A stretch of 32,842 nt of DNA from an uncultured Marinomonas sp. Lineage in GTDB: Bacteria > Pseudomonadota > Gammaproteobacteria > Pseudomonadales > Marinomonadaceae. The DNA lies in contig CANLRQ010000032.1 in NCBI GenBank assembly GCA_947493575.1, positions 1 to 32,842 of the forward strand. Direction: 5' to 3'. A program made the translations under genes and the position numbers. The stretch's first letter is position 1, and every line of letters starts with the position of its first letter. The notes below the pieces were generated by a model. The model was not told the DNA's origin and made no database searches. It saw only the letters and a program-made list of their open reading frames with translations. Of the stretch, positions 17,551-28,097 are shown in pieces.

Positions 17551-17913
17551 TTAACTCACACTAAAGCTTTCGCCGCAGCCACATTCAGCCACAACGTTAG
17601 GGTTATTAAATTTAATAACGTGGTTAATGCCTTCTTGAACAAGGTCAATCTCAGTGCCTTTAATCATATTAACAGCAGCAACATCAACCGCTACAACAAC
17701 ATCACCAAAACTAAGTACTTGATCACTCTCAACGGCTTCATCTACCATATCGAGAACATAAGCAAAGCCAGTACAACCACTCTCTTTAGTGCTGACTCGA
17801 ATGATTTTTCCTGTTTGAGAAGACAGTTTCTTTGCGAAATACTGTTCTGCTGCCTGAGTTAAAGTGACAGGTTTAGTTAAATCAACAGATGGATCAAATG
17901 TCGAAGCAGACAT
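17551..17913 (-). CDS. sufA: A-type Fe-S carrier in the suf operon (SufA/IscA family)
   Basis: 120 residues with the three conserved A-type cysteines: C47 in KESGCTGFAY and C111/C113 near the end in ECGCGESF. Such proteins take clusters from the SufBCD scaffold and deliver them to apoproteins. It lies between sufS (gap 9) and sufT (gap 6), an order different from E. coli sufABCDSE. SufA is assigned by position; ErpA or IscA subfamily cannot be excluded by eye. Confidence 0.88.
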   Translation of the reverse strand: MSASTFDPSVDLTKPVTLTQAAEQYFAKKLSSQTGKIIRVSTKESGCTGFAYVLDMVDEAVESDQVLSFGDVVVAVDVAAVNMIKGTEIDLVQEGINHVIKFNNPNVVAECGCGESFSVS

Positions 17914-17922
17914 ATCTTTCTC

Positions 17923-19140
17923 CTAAGCCAACATGGCCTTTACTTTACGTAACGCATTAAAAAACACATCGATTTCATCTAAGGTATTATAAATTGCAAA
18001 AGACGCTCTTGCAGTACCTGGAACATTAAAACAATTCATTAATGGCTGAGCACAATGATCACCTGTTCGAATTGCAATACCTTGTTTATCAAGTAAGAAA
18101 CCAACGTCAGCAGGATGGCCTTCGTCTAGGACAAAACTCAATACCCCCACTTTATTACTGGCATCCCCTACAATGGTAAGACCATCAAATTCACGAGCTT
18201 TTTCTGTAGCATAAGACATCAATGCCTTTTCATGAGCTTGAACAGCCTCTAAATCAAGAGACGAGAACCAACGAATAGCTTCACCAAAAGCAATAGCATC
18301 ACCCACATTTGGAGTACCAGCTTCCAAACGAAAGGGCAGAGTATTCCAAGTAGCATCTGAAAAACTTACGGTAGAGATCATTTCTCCACCGGTTTGCCAA
18401 ACAGGCCAGCTTTCTAATACAGATTCTTTTCCCCACAAAATACCAACACCCATTGGGGCATATACTTTGTGTCCAGAAAAGGCATAGAAATCACAACCAA
18501 TTTCTTGAACGTCAACGTCTCCATGAGCAATACCTTGAGCACCATCAATCAAAACAAGCGCACCGGCCGCTTTTGCAAGCTGAGTTAACTCAATAATAGG
18601 GTTAACTGTACCAAGCGCATTTGACACATGAGGAAACGCCACCAGCTTGGTTTTGCCTGTTAATAAAGCCTGATACTCATTAACATTAAGCTCGCCTTTA
18701 TCGTTAATAGGAACAACGTTTAACTTTGCCCCTCGTTTAGCACAAGCTTGTTGCCAAGTGACTAAATTAGCATGGTGCTCCATAGATGTAACAAGAACTT
18801 CATCACCCTCTTGCAGCAATTGAGCCAAGCCATTTGCAACAATATTAATAGATTCTGTTGTGCCGCTGGTCCAAATAACAGAATTACGTGATGGAGCATT
18901 AATAAAATTAGCGATAATGTCTCTCGCGCCTTCAAATCGACGAGTTGCTTCATCCGCCAACTTATGAGCACCACGATGTACATTCGAATTACAGGTCGAA
19001 TAATAATCAACCAAGGCATCAATAACACACTGTGGCTTATGAGTCGTCGCCGCATTATCAAGATAAACCAAAGGCTTTCCATTAACGCTTCTGCTTAAAA
19101 TAGGAAACTCTTTACGAATAGCTTGGACATCAAAGCTCAT
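17923..19140 (-). CDS. sufS: SufS cysteine desulfurase (group II)
   Basis: 405 residues, E. coli SufS size. It starts FDVQAIRKEFPILSRSVNGKP and has LDNAATTHKP, the HHAN---W motif, the PLP Lys in SGHKVYAPMGVGI, and the catalytic Cys at about 363 in RTGDHCAQP on the short group II loop. It mobilises sulfur from cysteine and needs SufE, which is encoded just downstream. It follows sufD by 45 bases. Two desulfurases, groups I and II, thus lie within 4 kb. Confidence 0.95.
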   Translation of the reverse strand: MSFDVQAIRKEFPILSRSVNGKPLVYLDNAATTHKPQCVIDALVDYYSTCNSNVHRGAHKLADEATRRFEGARDIIANFINAPSRNSVIWTSGTTESINIVANGLAQLLQEGDEVLVTSMEHHANLVTWQQACAKRGAKLNVVPINDKGELNVNEYQALLTGKTKLVAFPHVSNALGTVNPIIELTQLAKAAGALVLIDGAQGIAHGDVDVQEIGCDFYAFSGHKVYAPMGVGILWGKESVLESWPVWQTGGEMISTVSFSDATWNTLPFRLEAGTPNVGDAIAFGEAIRWFSSLDLEAVQAHEKALMSYATEKAREFDGLTIVGDASNKVGVLSFVLDEGHPADVGFLLDKQGIAIRTGDHCAQPLMNCFNVPGTARASFAIYNTLDEIDVFFNALRKVKAMLA

Positions 19141-19185
19141 ATTTCTCTCACTACATCTAAATTAACAATAGTCTTCACTCAAAAA

Positions 19186-20448
19186 TTATCGAGTGACTTC
19201 CATTTTTGCAAAACGGTCACGAATCTGTGGACGAATCCACTCAGCCAATACTTGGTTTGGCATTTGGTCGATCAACTCATTAATAAAACCGAAGTTCAAC
19301 ATCACTTGAGCTTTACTGCGTGAAATGCCGCGAGATTCAAGATAATACAATGCATGTTTATCTATCTCAGCAACCGTTGCACCGTGAGCACAACGCACGT
19401 CATCCGCATAAATTTCCAGTTCAGGCTTGGTGTTAATTTCAGCCTTATCTGACAATAGTAAATTACGGTTATTCAATTCGGCCAATGTCTTTTGAGCATC
19501 ACGATGAATATGAATACGACCATTAAAAACAGCTTTTGCGTGATCAGCGACAATACCGCGTACATTTTCTAATGTTGTACAGTTTGGAACGGCATGCTCC
19601 ACCGTTGCGTGTAAATCAAATAGCTCTTTTCCGTCTAGCAAATAAAAAGCATTCAACTTTGCGTTTGCAAACTCGCCATCATAGATAATGTCGGTATCAA
19701 CTCGGCTTAGATCACTGCCGAAGCCAACCAAGGTACTATTTAAGTCAGCACGCTCACCTAATTTAAAGTGACAACCACCAATACTAATCGCTTTATCTGT
19801 TTGTAGAGCAAAACGATAATGCTCTAACTTAGCTTCAGCGCAAATCTCGTACTCAACAAATCCGGTATTTAAGCTTTCGGCATTACCTTGATAGTGCTCA
19901 GAAACCGTTAAACTAGAAGCTTTATTAAGTTTTACATACACACGAGTATGAGACTCAGAGTTCAAACCGATTAAAGAAGTAATTCGAATCGGCTGAGAAA
20001 TGGAAACACTCTCTGCAACTTCAATACGAATCACATCTTCCACAAGCACATCATTAACCAAACCAAATAAATGACGCTCTGGTTTAATTTGAGAAACTTC
20101 ATTTAAGCTCGCCTGCTTTAAAGCATCTGATGCTGAAGACAAGTAAGTAATAGATAAACCTTCAGGCAATGCTTGCTGCATGCCTTCCGTATCAAATTTA
20201 CCATTACGAAAGATAAGGTTCAGACTTTCAAAACCAGCAATTTCTTCAGGCGTCTCTTGCTCTGAAAGATCACCAGTAGAAAGTGATGCACGCTCAACAG
20301 ATTTTAAAGAAGTATACTTCCAAGCTTCAGTTTTCCGTGTTGGCCAAGAAGTTTCTTTTAACGCCGTTAACGACGCCTCCCTAATAGGAGATAACCAATC
20401 GCTAGTAGAGTTTGCACGAGCGATGGCCTTTTCTAGCCATAGACTCAT
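19186..20448 (-). CDS. sufD: SufD, SufBCD scaffold subunit
   Basis: 420 residues. It is a right-handed beta-helix protein with the SufB/SufD C-terminal signature: RDAQKTLAELNNRNLLLSD, then CAHGATVAEID containing the conserved His, and YLESRGISRSKAQ. SufD forms the SufBC2D complex and is needed for iron acquisition and cluster assembly. It overlaps sufC by four bases (ATGA). Confidence 0.95.
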   Translation of the reverse strand: MSLWLEKAIARANSTSDWLSPIREASLTALKETSWPTRKTEAWKYTSLKSVERASLSTGDLSEQETPEEIAGFESLNLIFRNGKFDTEGMQQALPEGLSITYLSSASDALKQASLNEVSQIKPERHLFGLVNDVLVEDVIRIEVAESVSISQPIRITSLIGLNSESHTRVYVKLNKASSLTVSEHYQGNAESLNTGFVEYEICAEAKLEHYRFALQTDKAISIGGCHFKLGERADLNSTLVGFGSDLSRVDTDIIYDGEFANAKLNAFYLLDGKELFDLHATVEHAVPNCTTLENVRGIVADHAKAVFNGRIHIHRDAQKTLAELNNRNLLLSDKAEINTKPELEIYADDVRCAHGATVAEIDKHALYYLESRGISRSKAQVMLNFGFINELIDQMPNQVLAEWIRPQIRDRFAKMEVTR

Positions 20449-21251
20449 AACAAATCACCTTCCAATTCATCCGCTGGTTCATTATGAATCCAAGAGTAAC
20501 CTTCTGCTTCTAACTCTTTTGCCAAAGAAGCATCACCACTTTTCACGATTTTGCCATCAGATAAAACATGTACAAAATCTGGTTTAATATAATCTAAAAG
20601 ACGTTGGTAATGAGTCACAATGATAAAACTACGATCAGGAGAGCGCTGGCTGTTTACACCATTTGCAACAACTTGCATTGCATCGATGTCCAAACCAGAA
20701 TCCGTTTCATCCAATATGCAAAGTTTTGGTTTCAACAAAATCATTTGCATTAACTCATTACGTTTCTTTTCACCGCCAGAGAAACCTTCATTAACGCCAC
20801 GCTTTAAAAAAGCTAATGGTAAGTTAACTTGTTTGCATGCTTCTTTTGCAACTTTAAGAAACTCAGCTGATGTATAAGCTTCTTCTCCACGCGCTTCACG
20901 TTGAGCATCAACAGAAGACTTGAGGAACTCAAGGTTACTTACCCCAGGAATCTCAACAGGGTATTGGAATGCCAAAAATAAGCCAGCACGTGCTCGGTCT
21001 TCAGCTTCAAGATCCAGTATTTCAACGCCGTCTAAAAGGGCTGAGCCTTGTTCAACTGTATAACCTTCACGACCAGACAATACATAACCTGTTGTACTTT
21101 TTCCTGCACCGTTTGGTCCCATGATTGCGTGAACTTCACCAGGCTTAACATCTAGGTTTAGGCCTTTCAAAATGTTTTTTTCTTCAACACTGGCATGTAA
21201 ATCAGTAATTTTAAGCATGCTATTCTCTGTAGATGATGTAGTGTTAGACAT
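20445..21251 (-). CDS. sufC: SufC ATPase of the SufBCD complex
   Basis: 268 residues from the ATG at 21251, which has GAGGAA upstream. A TTG at 21266 would also be open but is unlikely; a third option (ATG at 21218) matches the E. coli start. ABC ATPase motifs: Walker A GPNGAGKST (about 45-53), signature FSGGEKKRNE, Walker B LCILDETDSGLD, switch His in IVTHYQRLLDY. SufC drives conformational change of SufB and SufD. It lies 11 bases after sufB and overlaps sufD. Confidence 0.95.
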   Translation of the reverse strand: MSNTTSSTENSMLKITDLHASVEEKNILKGLNLDVKPGEVHAIMGPNGAGKSTTGYVLSGREGYTVEQGSALLDGVEILDLEAEDRARAGLFLAFQYPVEIPGVSNLEFLKSSVDAQREARGEEAYTSAEFLKVAKEACKQVNLPLAFLKRGVNEGFSGGEKKRNELMQMILLKPKLCILDETDSGLDIDAMQVVANGVNSQRSPDRSFIIVTHYQRLLDYIKPDFVHVLSDGKIVKSGDASLAKELEAEGYSWIHNEPADELEGDLL

Positions 21252-21262
21252 ATTGGGGTTCC

Positions 21263-22699
21263 TCAACCTACTGAGCCTTCAAGGCTGATTTCAAGTAACT
21301 TGCCAGCTTCTACTGCAAATTCCATTGGGAGTTCTTTAAATACTTCTTTACAGAAGCCATTAACAATCATAGAAACAGCCTTTTCTGGCTCAATTCCACG
21401 TTGACGACATAAAAACATCTGTTCATCGCTGACTTTTGATGTAGTCGCCTCATGTTCTACAATTGCAGAAGGGTTACGACTTTCAACATATGGGAAAGTA
21501 TGGGCCCCACATTGATCACCAATAAGCAACGAATCACATTGGGTAAAGTTACGGGCACCTTGAGCGCCTGGATTCATTCGAACCAGACCACGGTAGCTAT
21601 TATTACTTTTACCAGCAGATATGCCTTTGGAGATAATGGTTGATTTAGTATTTTTACCAAGGTGAATCATTTTAGTACCCGTATCTGCTTGTTGAGCACC
21701 ACGAGTCAATGCAACTGAGTAAAATTCTCCAACACTGTTATCGCCCTTCAGAATACAGCTAGGGTACTTCCAAGTAACAGCAGACCCTGTTTCAACTTGG
21801 GTCCAAGAAATTTTTGCACTTTCATGGCAAATACCACGCTTTGTAACAAAATTATAAATCCCACCTTTACCATTCTCATCACCGGGATACCAGTTTTGAA
21901 CGGTGGAATATTTAATTTCAGCCTTATCTAGTGCGACTAATTCAACAACGGCAGCATGTAATTGGTTTTCATCACGCTGAGGAGCCGTACAGCCTTCTAA
22001 ATAGCTAACATGACTGCCTTCATCAGCAATAATTAGTGTTCTTTCAAATTGCCCAGTATTTAACTCATTGATACGGAAATACGTGGACAACTCCATTGGG
22101 CAACGCGTGCCTTTTGGAATATAAACAAAAGAACCATCCGTAAATACAGCACAATTTAATGCGGCAAAATAGTTGTCTTTTGTCGGTACAACACTGCCAA
22201 GATACTTTTTAACCAAGTCAGGAAAACGATGAACTGCATCAGAAATAGGGCAAAAAATAACGCCAGCTTCTTCAAGCTTTTCTCTAAAAGTGGTTACAAC
22301 TGAAACAGAGTCAAATACAGCATCAACAGCAATACCTGCGAGCATTTGCTGTTCAATCAAAGGAATACCCAATTTCTCATAGGTGCGGATTAATTCAGGA
22401 TCCACCTCATCCAATGATTTTGGCTTATCTTTCATGCTTTTTGGCGCTGAATAATAAGAAATAGCTTGGAAGTCGATCTTCGAATAGTTAATGTGAGCCC
22501 AATCAGGCTCTTCCATTTCCTGCCACACACGAAACGCTTTTAAACGCCACTCAAGCATCCATTCCGGCTCATTTTTCATGCTTGAAATACGACGAATAAT
22601 GTCTTCGTTTAATCCTGGTTCAAACGTCTCTGATTCAATATCAGATACAAAACCGGCTTCGTATTCTCGCTCGAGCGCCTTGTCAATTTGTTCAGTCAT
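21263..22699 (-). CDS. sufB: SufB, Fe-S scaffold subunit
   Basis: 478 residues, near E. coli (495). It contains the family's [20 protein letters not shown] beta-helix core entry, [22 protein letters not shown], the [18 protein letters not shown] segment, and [14 protein letters not shown] near the end. SufB is the scaffold on which clusters form in SufBC2D. It follows iscR by 72 bases and is the first structural gene of the operon. Confidence 0.96.
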   Translation of the reverse strand: MTEQIDKALEREYEAGFVSDIESETFEPGLNEDIIRRISSMKNEPEWMLEWRLKAFRVWQEMEEPDWAHINYSKIDFQAISYYSAPKSMKDKPKSLDEVDPELIRTYEKLGIPLIEQQMLAGIAVDAVFDSVSVVTTFREKLEEAGVIFCPISDAVHRFPDLVKKYLGSVVPTKDNYFAALNCAVFTDGSFVYIPKGTRCPMELSTYFRINELNTGQFERTLIIADEGSHVSYLEGCTAPQRDENQLHAAVVELVALDKAEIKYSTVQNWYPGDENGKGGIYNFVTKRGICHESAKISWTQVETGSAVTWKYPSCILKGDNSVGEFYSVALTRGAQQADTGTKMIHLGKNTKSTIISKGISAGKSNNSYRGLVRMNPGAQGARNFTQCDSLLIGDQCGAHTFPYVESRNPSAIVEHEATTSKVSDEQMFLCRQRGIEPEKAVSMIVNGFCKEVFKELPMEFAVEAGKLLEISLEGSVG

Positions 22700-22771
22700 A
22701 ACATAAAACTCACTTTTTTAAATAGGTCAAAAAGGTGCTCTGCCTACATTTACTGTCGTTCTAATAGAATG

Positions 22772-23266
22772 CTAGTTCACTATTTCTGCATCGATTTTGT
22801 CTTTAACTGCTTCTTTAACACTACGTTGATAGTCATTATCTTGGCGTTTAGCCACTGTCCGCACATCTTGCCTTAAAACAAGTTGTTCCAAACTAATATG
22901 ACTTAAAAAATCATGAATTTGATCACTAAGATCACACCATAAATGATGCGTCAAACAGGTTGCTCCTGATTGACAGTCACTTTGACCCTTACAGCCTGTA
23001 GCATCAATTGATTCATTTACAGCATCAACAATCTGCGCAACAAAGATATCTGCATTTGGTCGACTCAATTGGTAACCCCCACCAGGGCCACGAACACTAG
23101 TAACCAAACTCTGTTTACGCAATTTCGCAAACAGTTGCTCCAAATAAGAAAGAGAGATACCTTGCCGTTGAGAGATATCGGATAAAGAAACGGGACCACT
23201 ATTAGTATGCAATGCAAGATCCAGCATTGCCGTTACTGCATATCGACCTTTCGTTGTCAGACGCAT
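22772..23266 (-). CDS. iscR: Fe-S sensing Rrf2-family regulator IscR
   Basis: 164 residues. It begins [20 protein letters not shown], has a winged HTH (about 25-70), and the cluster ligands C92, C98, C104 and H107 at the same positions as E. coli IscR. Holo-IscR represses Fe-S assembly genes at type 1 sites. Two such sites lie just upstream, so it should repress itself and the downstream sufB-C-D-S-A-T genes. In most gammaproteobacteria iscR heads the isc operon; here it heads suf. Confidence 0.95.
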   Translation of the reverse strand: MRLTTKGRYAVTAMLDLALHTNSGPVSLSDISQRQGISLSYLEQLFAKLRKQSLVTSVRGPGGGYQLSRPNADIFVAQIVDAVNESIDATGCKGQSDCQSGATCLTHHLWCDLSDQIHDFLSHISLEQLVLRQDVRTVAKRQDNDYQRSVKEAVKDKIDAEIVN

Positions 23267-23298
23267 AGTTCATCCGCTAAGCAATTTAATGGTCGCCT

Positions 23299-23327
23299 AT
23301 TCAATCAAAACCTACTATTTTAGTCAA
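23299..23327 (-). promoter_or_regulatory. iscR-suf operon promoter
   Basis: On the minus strand TTGACT (23327-23322), a 17-base spacer, then TTGAAT (23304-23299), 33 bases before the iscR start. The -35 lies inside the proximal IscR site, as at E. coli iscR, so bound IscR would block polymerase. Confidence 0.6.
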
Positions 23328-23356
23328 GTATATACCCTACTAAAATACTAAGGTAT
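23307..23356 (-). promoter_or_regulatory. Two abutting 25-bp IscR type-1-like binding sites
   Basis: Minus strand 23331-23307 begins ATACTTGACTAAAATAGTAG, matching the type 1 pattern ATAsYTGACT-AGTA. Directly upstream, 23356-23332 begins ATACCTTAGTATTTTAGTAG and ends GGGTAT, a second copy with better outer symmetry. The sites touch without a gap. Confidence 0.65.
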
Positions 23357-23371
23357 GTGATTAAAAAGCTC

Positions 23372-23421
23372 GGTTTCATTTTTCGAGCGTATTTTACGAG
23401 GTGCTCGAACAAAACGAAACC
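23372..23421. other. 50-base stem-loop between the IscR sites and the coiled-coil gene
   Basis: GGTTTC (23372-23377) pairs with GAAACC (23416-23421), and inside it CGAGC (23384-23388) pairs with GCTCG (23403-23407). U-rich and A-rich strands between the stems can partly pair. On the minus strand it is followed by GAGCTTTTTAAT, so it could stop transcription entering iscR, or be a leader structure if transcribed rightwards. Confidence 0.4.
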
Positions 23422-23499
23422 CCTTAAATTAGTCAAAATAAGCATAATAGCCAAAGAAAAACGGATAAACGTTAAATTATTAAGAACCTCCTTTCTAGA

Positions 23500-23535
23500 A
23501 ACGTCTTTACTTAAAAATTCAACGTCTATACTTAA
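23500..23535 (+). promoter_or_regulatory. Direct repeat AACGTCTWTACTTAA, 21 bp apart
   Basis: Copies at 23500-23514 and 23521-23535 differ at one base. The 21-bp spacing is two helical turns, as expected of a site for a dimeric activator or response regulator. The second copy contains TATACT, a possible -10, 50 bases before the downstream gene start. Confidence 0.4.
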
Positions 23536-23584
23536 GAGAGAAGTATTCTTCATTAAACAGATATCAATTTTGAGGGAGCAAACA

Positions 23585-24124
23585 ATGACAAATAGCAAAG
23601 CAGCAGAAGAGCAAGACACTTCATTAGACATAGATATAAAAAAAAGCTTTTTTAAGCGCTTTAAGCTGCTTTTTTTTATTATAGCCTTAATTCTGACCAC
23701 GTTAGTTTCAATAGGAGGCTCGATAGGCGTCACTTTTTACCTAACTCAAGGCGGCACTGAACGCCAAGCTCAACAAGAAAAAGTCGAACAACTAGAACAA
23801 GAAGTTGCAGAATTACAAACTATCATAGCCCAACAAGACTCAACCCTATCCCAGATAGCAGGTAACACAGACCAACTCACAACCTATCTAAGACACAGTA
23901 GTGCCAGTTCAATAAAGAATATTATGTTAGATCAAGAAAGTAACATTCAGTCCTTTCTCATTGTTTTAAAAGCCAGTATGAGGGATTTATCTATTATAAT
24001 TGGAAGAGCAGATGATTGGCAGGAGGACTATGATGAGCAACTAAATATTGCCATTGCACAAAGCCAAAAAAGAGAGCAACTGTTATCCCTCCTCAAAACA
24101 GGAGAGCCAGTCACTCTACAATAA
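23585..24124 (+). CDS. Small single-pass membrane protein with coiled coil, unknown function
   Basis: 179 residues from ATG at 23585, chosen because GAGGGAG lies at ideal spacing. The frame is open upstream to a GTG at 23357, but that part looks non-coding. An acidic N-terminus (1-18) and a basic patch (KKSFFKRFK) are followed by a membrane helix of about 27-54, a coiled coil of about 58-90 (EKVEQLEQEVAELQTIIAQQ), and a mainly helical C-terminus to 179. The basic-in rule suggests the C-terminal domain is periplasmic. I do not recognise a family. It diverges from iscR, so the IscR sites lie between the two genes, about 230 bases from this start. Confidence 0.7.
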   Translation: MTNSKAAEEQDTSLDIDIKKSFFKRFKLLFFIIALILTTLVSIGGSIGVTFYLTQGGTERQAQQEKVEQLEQEVAELQTIIAQQDSTLSQIAGNTDQLTTYLRHSSASSIKNIMLDQESNIQSFLIVLKASMRDLSIIIGRADDWQEDYDEQLNIAIAQSQKREQLLSLLKTGEPVTLQ

Positions 24125-24151
24125 TATAGGCTTTTAGAGCATGCCCTGCGG

Positions 24152-24258
24152 GTCTTTCAGTGCCTTTCAGAGAGAGCATCACATTGCGTTACAACTCTTT
24201 GAAAGGTGTTAACATTCCTGCAGAATCGAGACTTATTTAACGGTTTCTCTGAAAGACT
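24152..24258. other. Gap between convergent genes with repeated CTTTCAG inverted motifs
   Basis: The 163-base gap (24125-24287) holds CTTTCAGAGA (24164-24173) and its exact inverse TCTCTGAAAG (24246-24255), plus GTCTTTCAG and CTGAAAGAC outside and inside these. A transcript could fold into a long arm. No T-tract is present; function unknown. Confidence 0.3.
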
Positions 24259-24287
24259 CAGACTTAGTAGATTTATTCGCATATCCC

Positions 24288-26412
<2,125 letters not shown>

Positions 26413-26418
26413 CACCTT

Positions 26419-27033
26419 ATGACAACACCAAAAGAAACTTACCATCATGGCGATCTACGCCAGTCATTAATCCTTACCGCCACAGACATACTCAAACAAC
26501 ATGGCGTTGAAGGGCTTTCTATGAGAAAGCTGGCCGATCAAGTAGGCGTCTCCAGAACGGCTCCCTACCATCATTTTAGAGATAAAACCGCACTCCTATG
26601 CGCCATTGCCGAACAAGGTTTCATCTTACAAAATGGAATTCTTGAAGCTTTCTACCACAATAATCAAACGCTCTCGTTACAAGATTCATTTGAACATTAC
26701 GTATTTTCCTACATACAATTTGCCGATGAATACAGTGAGACCTATGACTTAATGTACGGCAGAGACATTTGGAAATCTGATGGTATTTCTGAGTCACTCA
26801 AGGAAATCTCACGAAAAAGCTTCAAACTATGGATTCAGTGGATTGAAGTTCTACAGGCTGAAAAGGTTCTGTCCCAAGCAGGCCCACCTCTTAGAGTTGG
26901 CCAAGCCACTTGGGCAACATTGCATGGAATATGTCGCTTACTTATTGATGGAATCTATCTAGACAAGCAAGACATTAAAGAAATGACACAACAAACTATT
27001 ACTCTTTTAACAATGCAATCAAGCAAAGCATAA
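26419..27033 (+). CDS. TetR/AcrR-family regulator, probable repressor of fadH
   Basis: 204 residues. The N-terminal HTH (about 8-55) includes GVEGLSMRKLADQVGVSRTA with PYHHF, the typical TetR recognition helix. The C-terminal ligand domain (about 75-195) is related to the TetR_C WHG-type group found in fatty-acid and aromatic regulators. It is divergent from fadH with two identical operators between, so it likely represses both and responds to an acyl or enoyl compound (inference). No Shine-Dalgarno is visible and a promoter places the mRNA start near ATG. It ends 16 bases before a 50-bp palindromic element. Confidence 0.9.
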   Translation: MTTPKETYHHGDLRQSLILTATDILKQHGVEGLSMRKLADQVGVSRTAPYHHFRDKTALLCAIAEQGFILQNGILEAFYHNNQTLSLQDSFEHYVFSYIQFADEYSETYDLMYGRDIWKSDGISESLKEISRKSFKLWIQWIEVLQAEKVLSQAGPPLRVGQATWATLHGICRLLIDGIYLDKQDIKEMTQQTITLLTMQSSKA

Positions 27034-27048
27034 GCTGGTTAATAACAA

Positions 27049-27098
27049 GAGACCTTTGCACGACGGCTACACTTGCTAATACTTAGTGCAAAGGTCTC
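27049..27098. mobile_element. 50-bp minimal MITE-like element
   Basis: Perfect 13-bp inverted ends GAGACCTTTGCAC (27049-27061) and GTGCAAAGGTCTC (27086-27098) with only 24 bases between, flanked by perfect 5-bp direct repeats AACAA (27044-27048 and 27099-27103). Same ends as the 139-bp element at 829. It lies between the convergent tetR-type and EamA genes, where its hairpin may double as a transcription stop. Confidence 0.75.
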
Positions 27099-27104
27099 AA
27101 CAAG

Positions 27105-27980
27105 TTAAACTGGTGCTGTTCTGAGAAGGTTGCGACGTTTTCTACTGTCTCTTTGGGTTATGAAAACAAGCGGAATAATTATAAATAGAGAGCCAACCCC
27201 TACCAATATATCCATCTCCTCATTAAACCAAAGCCATCCTACAAGCATGGCGCAAACGAGTCCTGAATACTCAGCACTCGCAACTTCACTTGATGCAACA
27301 TAACGGTAAGCCAACAGGCAAGCAAAGCTATACAAGATAGAGCATACCGAAGAAGCAAAAGCAAAAACAAGCAACGACCAATCCCATGGAGAACTTTCAT
27401 AAAAAGCCAGCCCTCCGACAATGAACATGGCAAAACAATGAGTTAATAACATTCCATGCATAAGTGTTTGCTGCTTTGGCAACTGACGTATCAACAGACT
27501 ATTAAAAGCTAAAACCAAAGCAAACAGCAGAGCACTAATAATACCGATACCCAGTTCATCTGGCCTTAAAATCACAATAATACCCACAAAACCTGATAAT
27601 CCAGCCACTATCACTGAACCCGACAATTTATCTCTATACAAGATAGCGGATAAAAATATGATTAGAAGTGGTGCGCTATAAAACACGGCATTTGCAGTAG
27701 CAAGAGGTAAACTACCTAAAGCAATAACTAGAAGTATCCCTGCAACGACCCAAAGACTTCCTCTCAGAAAATGTAACTTTGCGCCTTCGAAAGGTTTAGA
27801 CCAATTAACTTGTCGTATAAAAGGCAATAAACATAAAGTCATGCAAACAGCCCTCATAAAAGTAAATTGAAAGACAGGCACATCTTTACCCGCCATTTTA
27901 ATAAAAGCGTCGCATAAAGTTGCCATTAAGTTCCCCAAAACCAGTAACAAAATAGCACTGCTTACTGTTTTTCCTGACAT
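27105..27980 (-). CDS. EamA/DMT-family transporter
   Basis: 291 residues from the ATG at 27980, which has GGAGGTG at ideal spacing; an upstream in-frame ATG at 28067 adds 29 unlikely residues. About ten hydrophobic helices are arranged as two five-helix EamA repeats, the second including ANAVFYSAPLLIIFLSAILY-like proline-turn sequences. Members export amino acids, metabolites or drugs, or act as permeases. It is divergent from a LysR regulator, a common exporter-regulator pair. Substrate unknown. Confidence 0.88.
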   Translation of the reverse strand: MSGKTVSSAILLLVLGNLMATLCDAFIKMAGKDVPVFQFTFMRAVCMTLCLLPFIRQVNWSKPFEGAKLHFLRGSLWVVAGILLVIALGSLPLATANAVFYSAPLLIIFLSAILYRDKLSGSVIVAGLSGFVGIIVILRPDELGIGIISALLFALVLAFNSLLIRQLPKQQTLMHGMLLTHCFAMFIVGGLAFYESSPWDWSLLVFAFASSVCSILYSFACLLAYRYVASSEVASAEYSGLVCAMLVGWLWFNEEMDILVGVGSLFIIIPLVFITQRDSRKRRNLLRTAPV

Positions 27981-28097
27981 ACGCACCTCCACATCACAAT
28001 AATTATTTAGAAACAATGGAGAGCATTTTAAAGTGAAAAAAACATTAGCTAAAATGATAAAAATCAAGTTACTATTAGTTTTTTGAATACTAAAATA

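Noticed and set aside
23357..23584. Upstream extension of the coiled-coil gene to a GTG start
   Set aside because: The extension crosses a hairpin and the direct repeat; the ATG at 23585 has an excellent ribosome site and a sensible N-terminus.
23320..23733. 137-codon minus-strand ORF
   Set aside because: Antisense to the coiled-coil gene and spanning the IscR sites; low-complexity translation without ribosome site.
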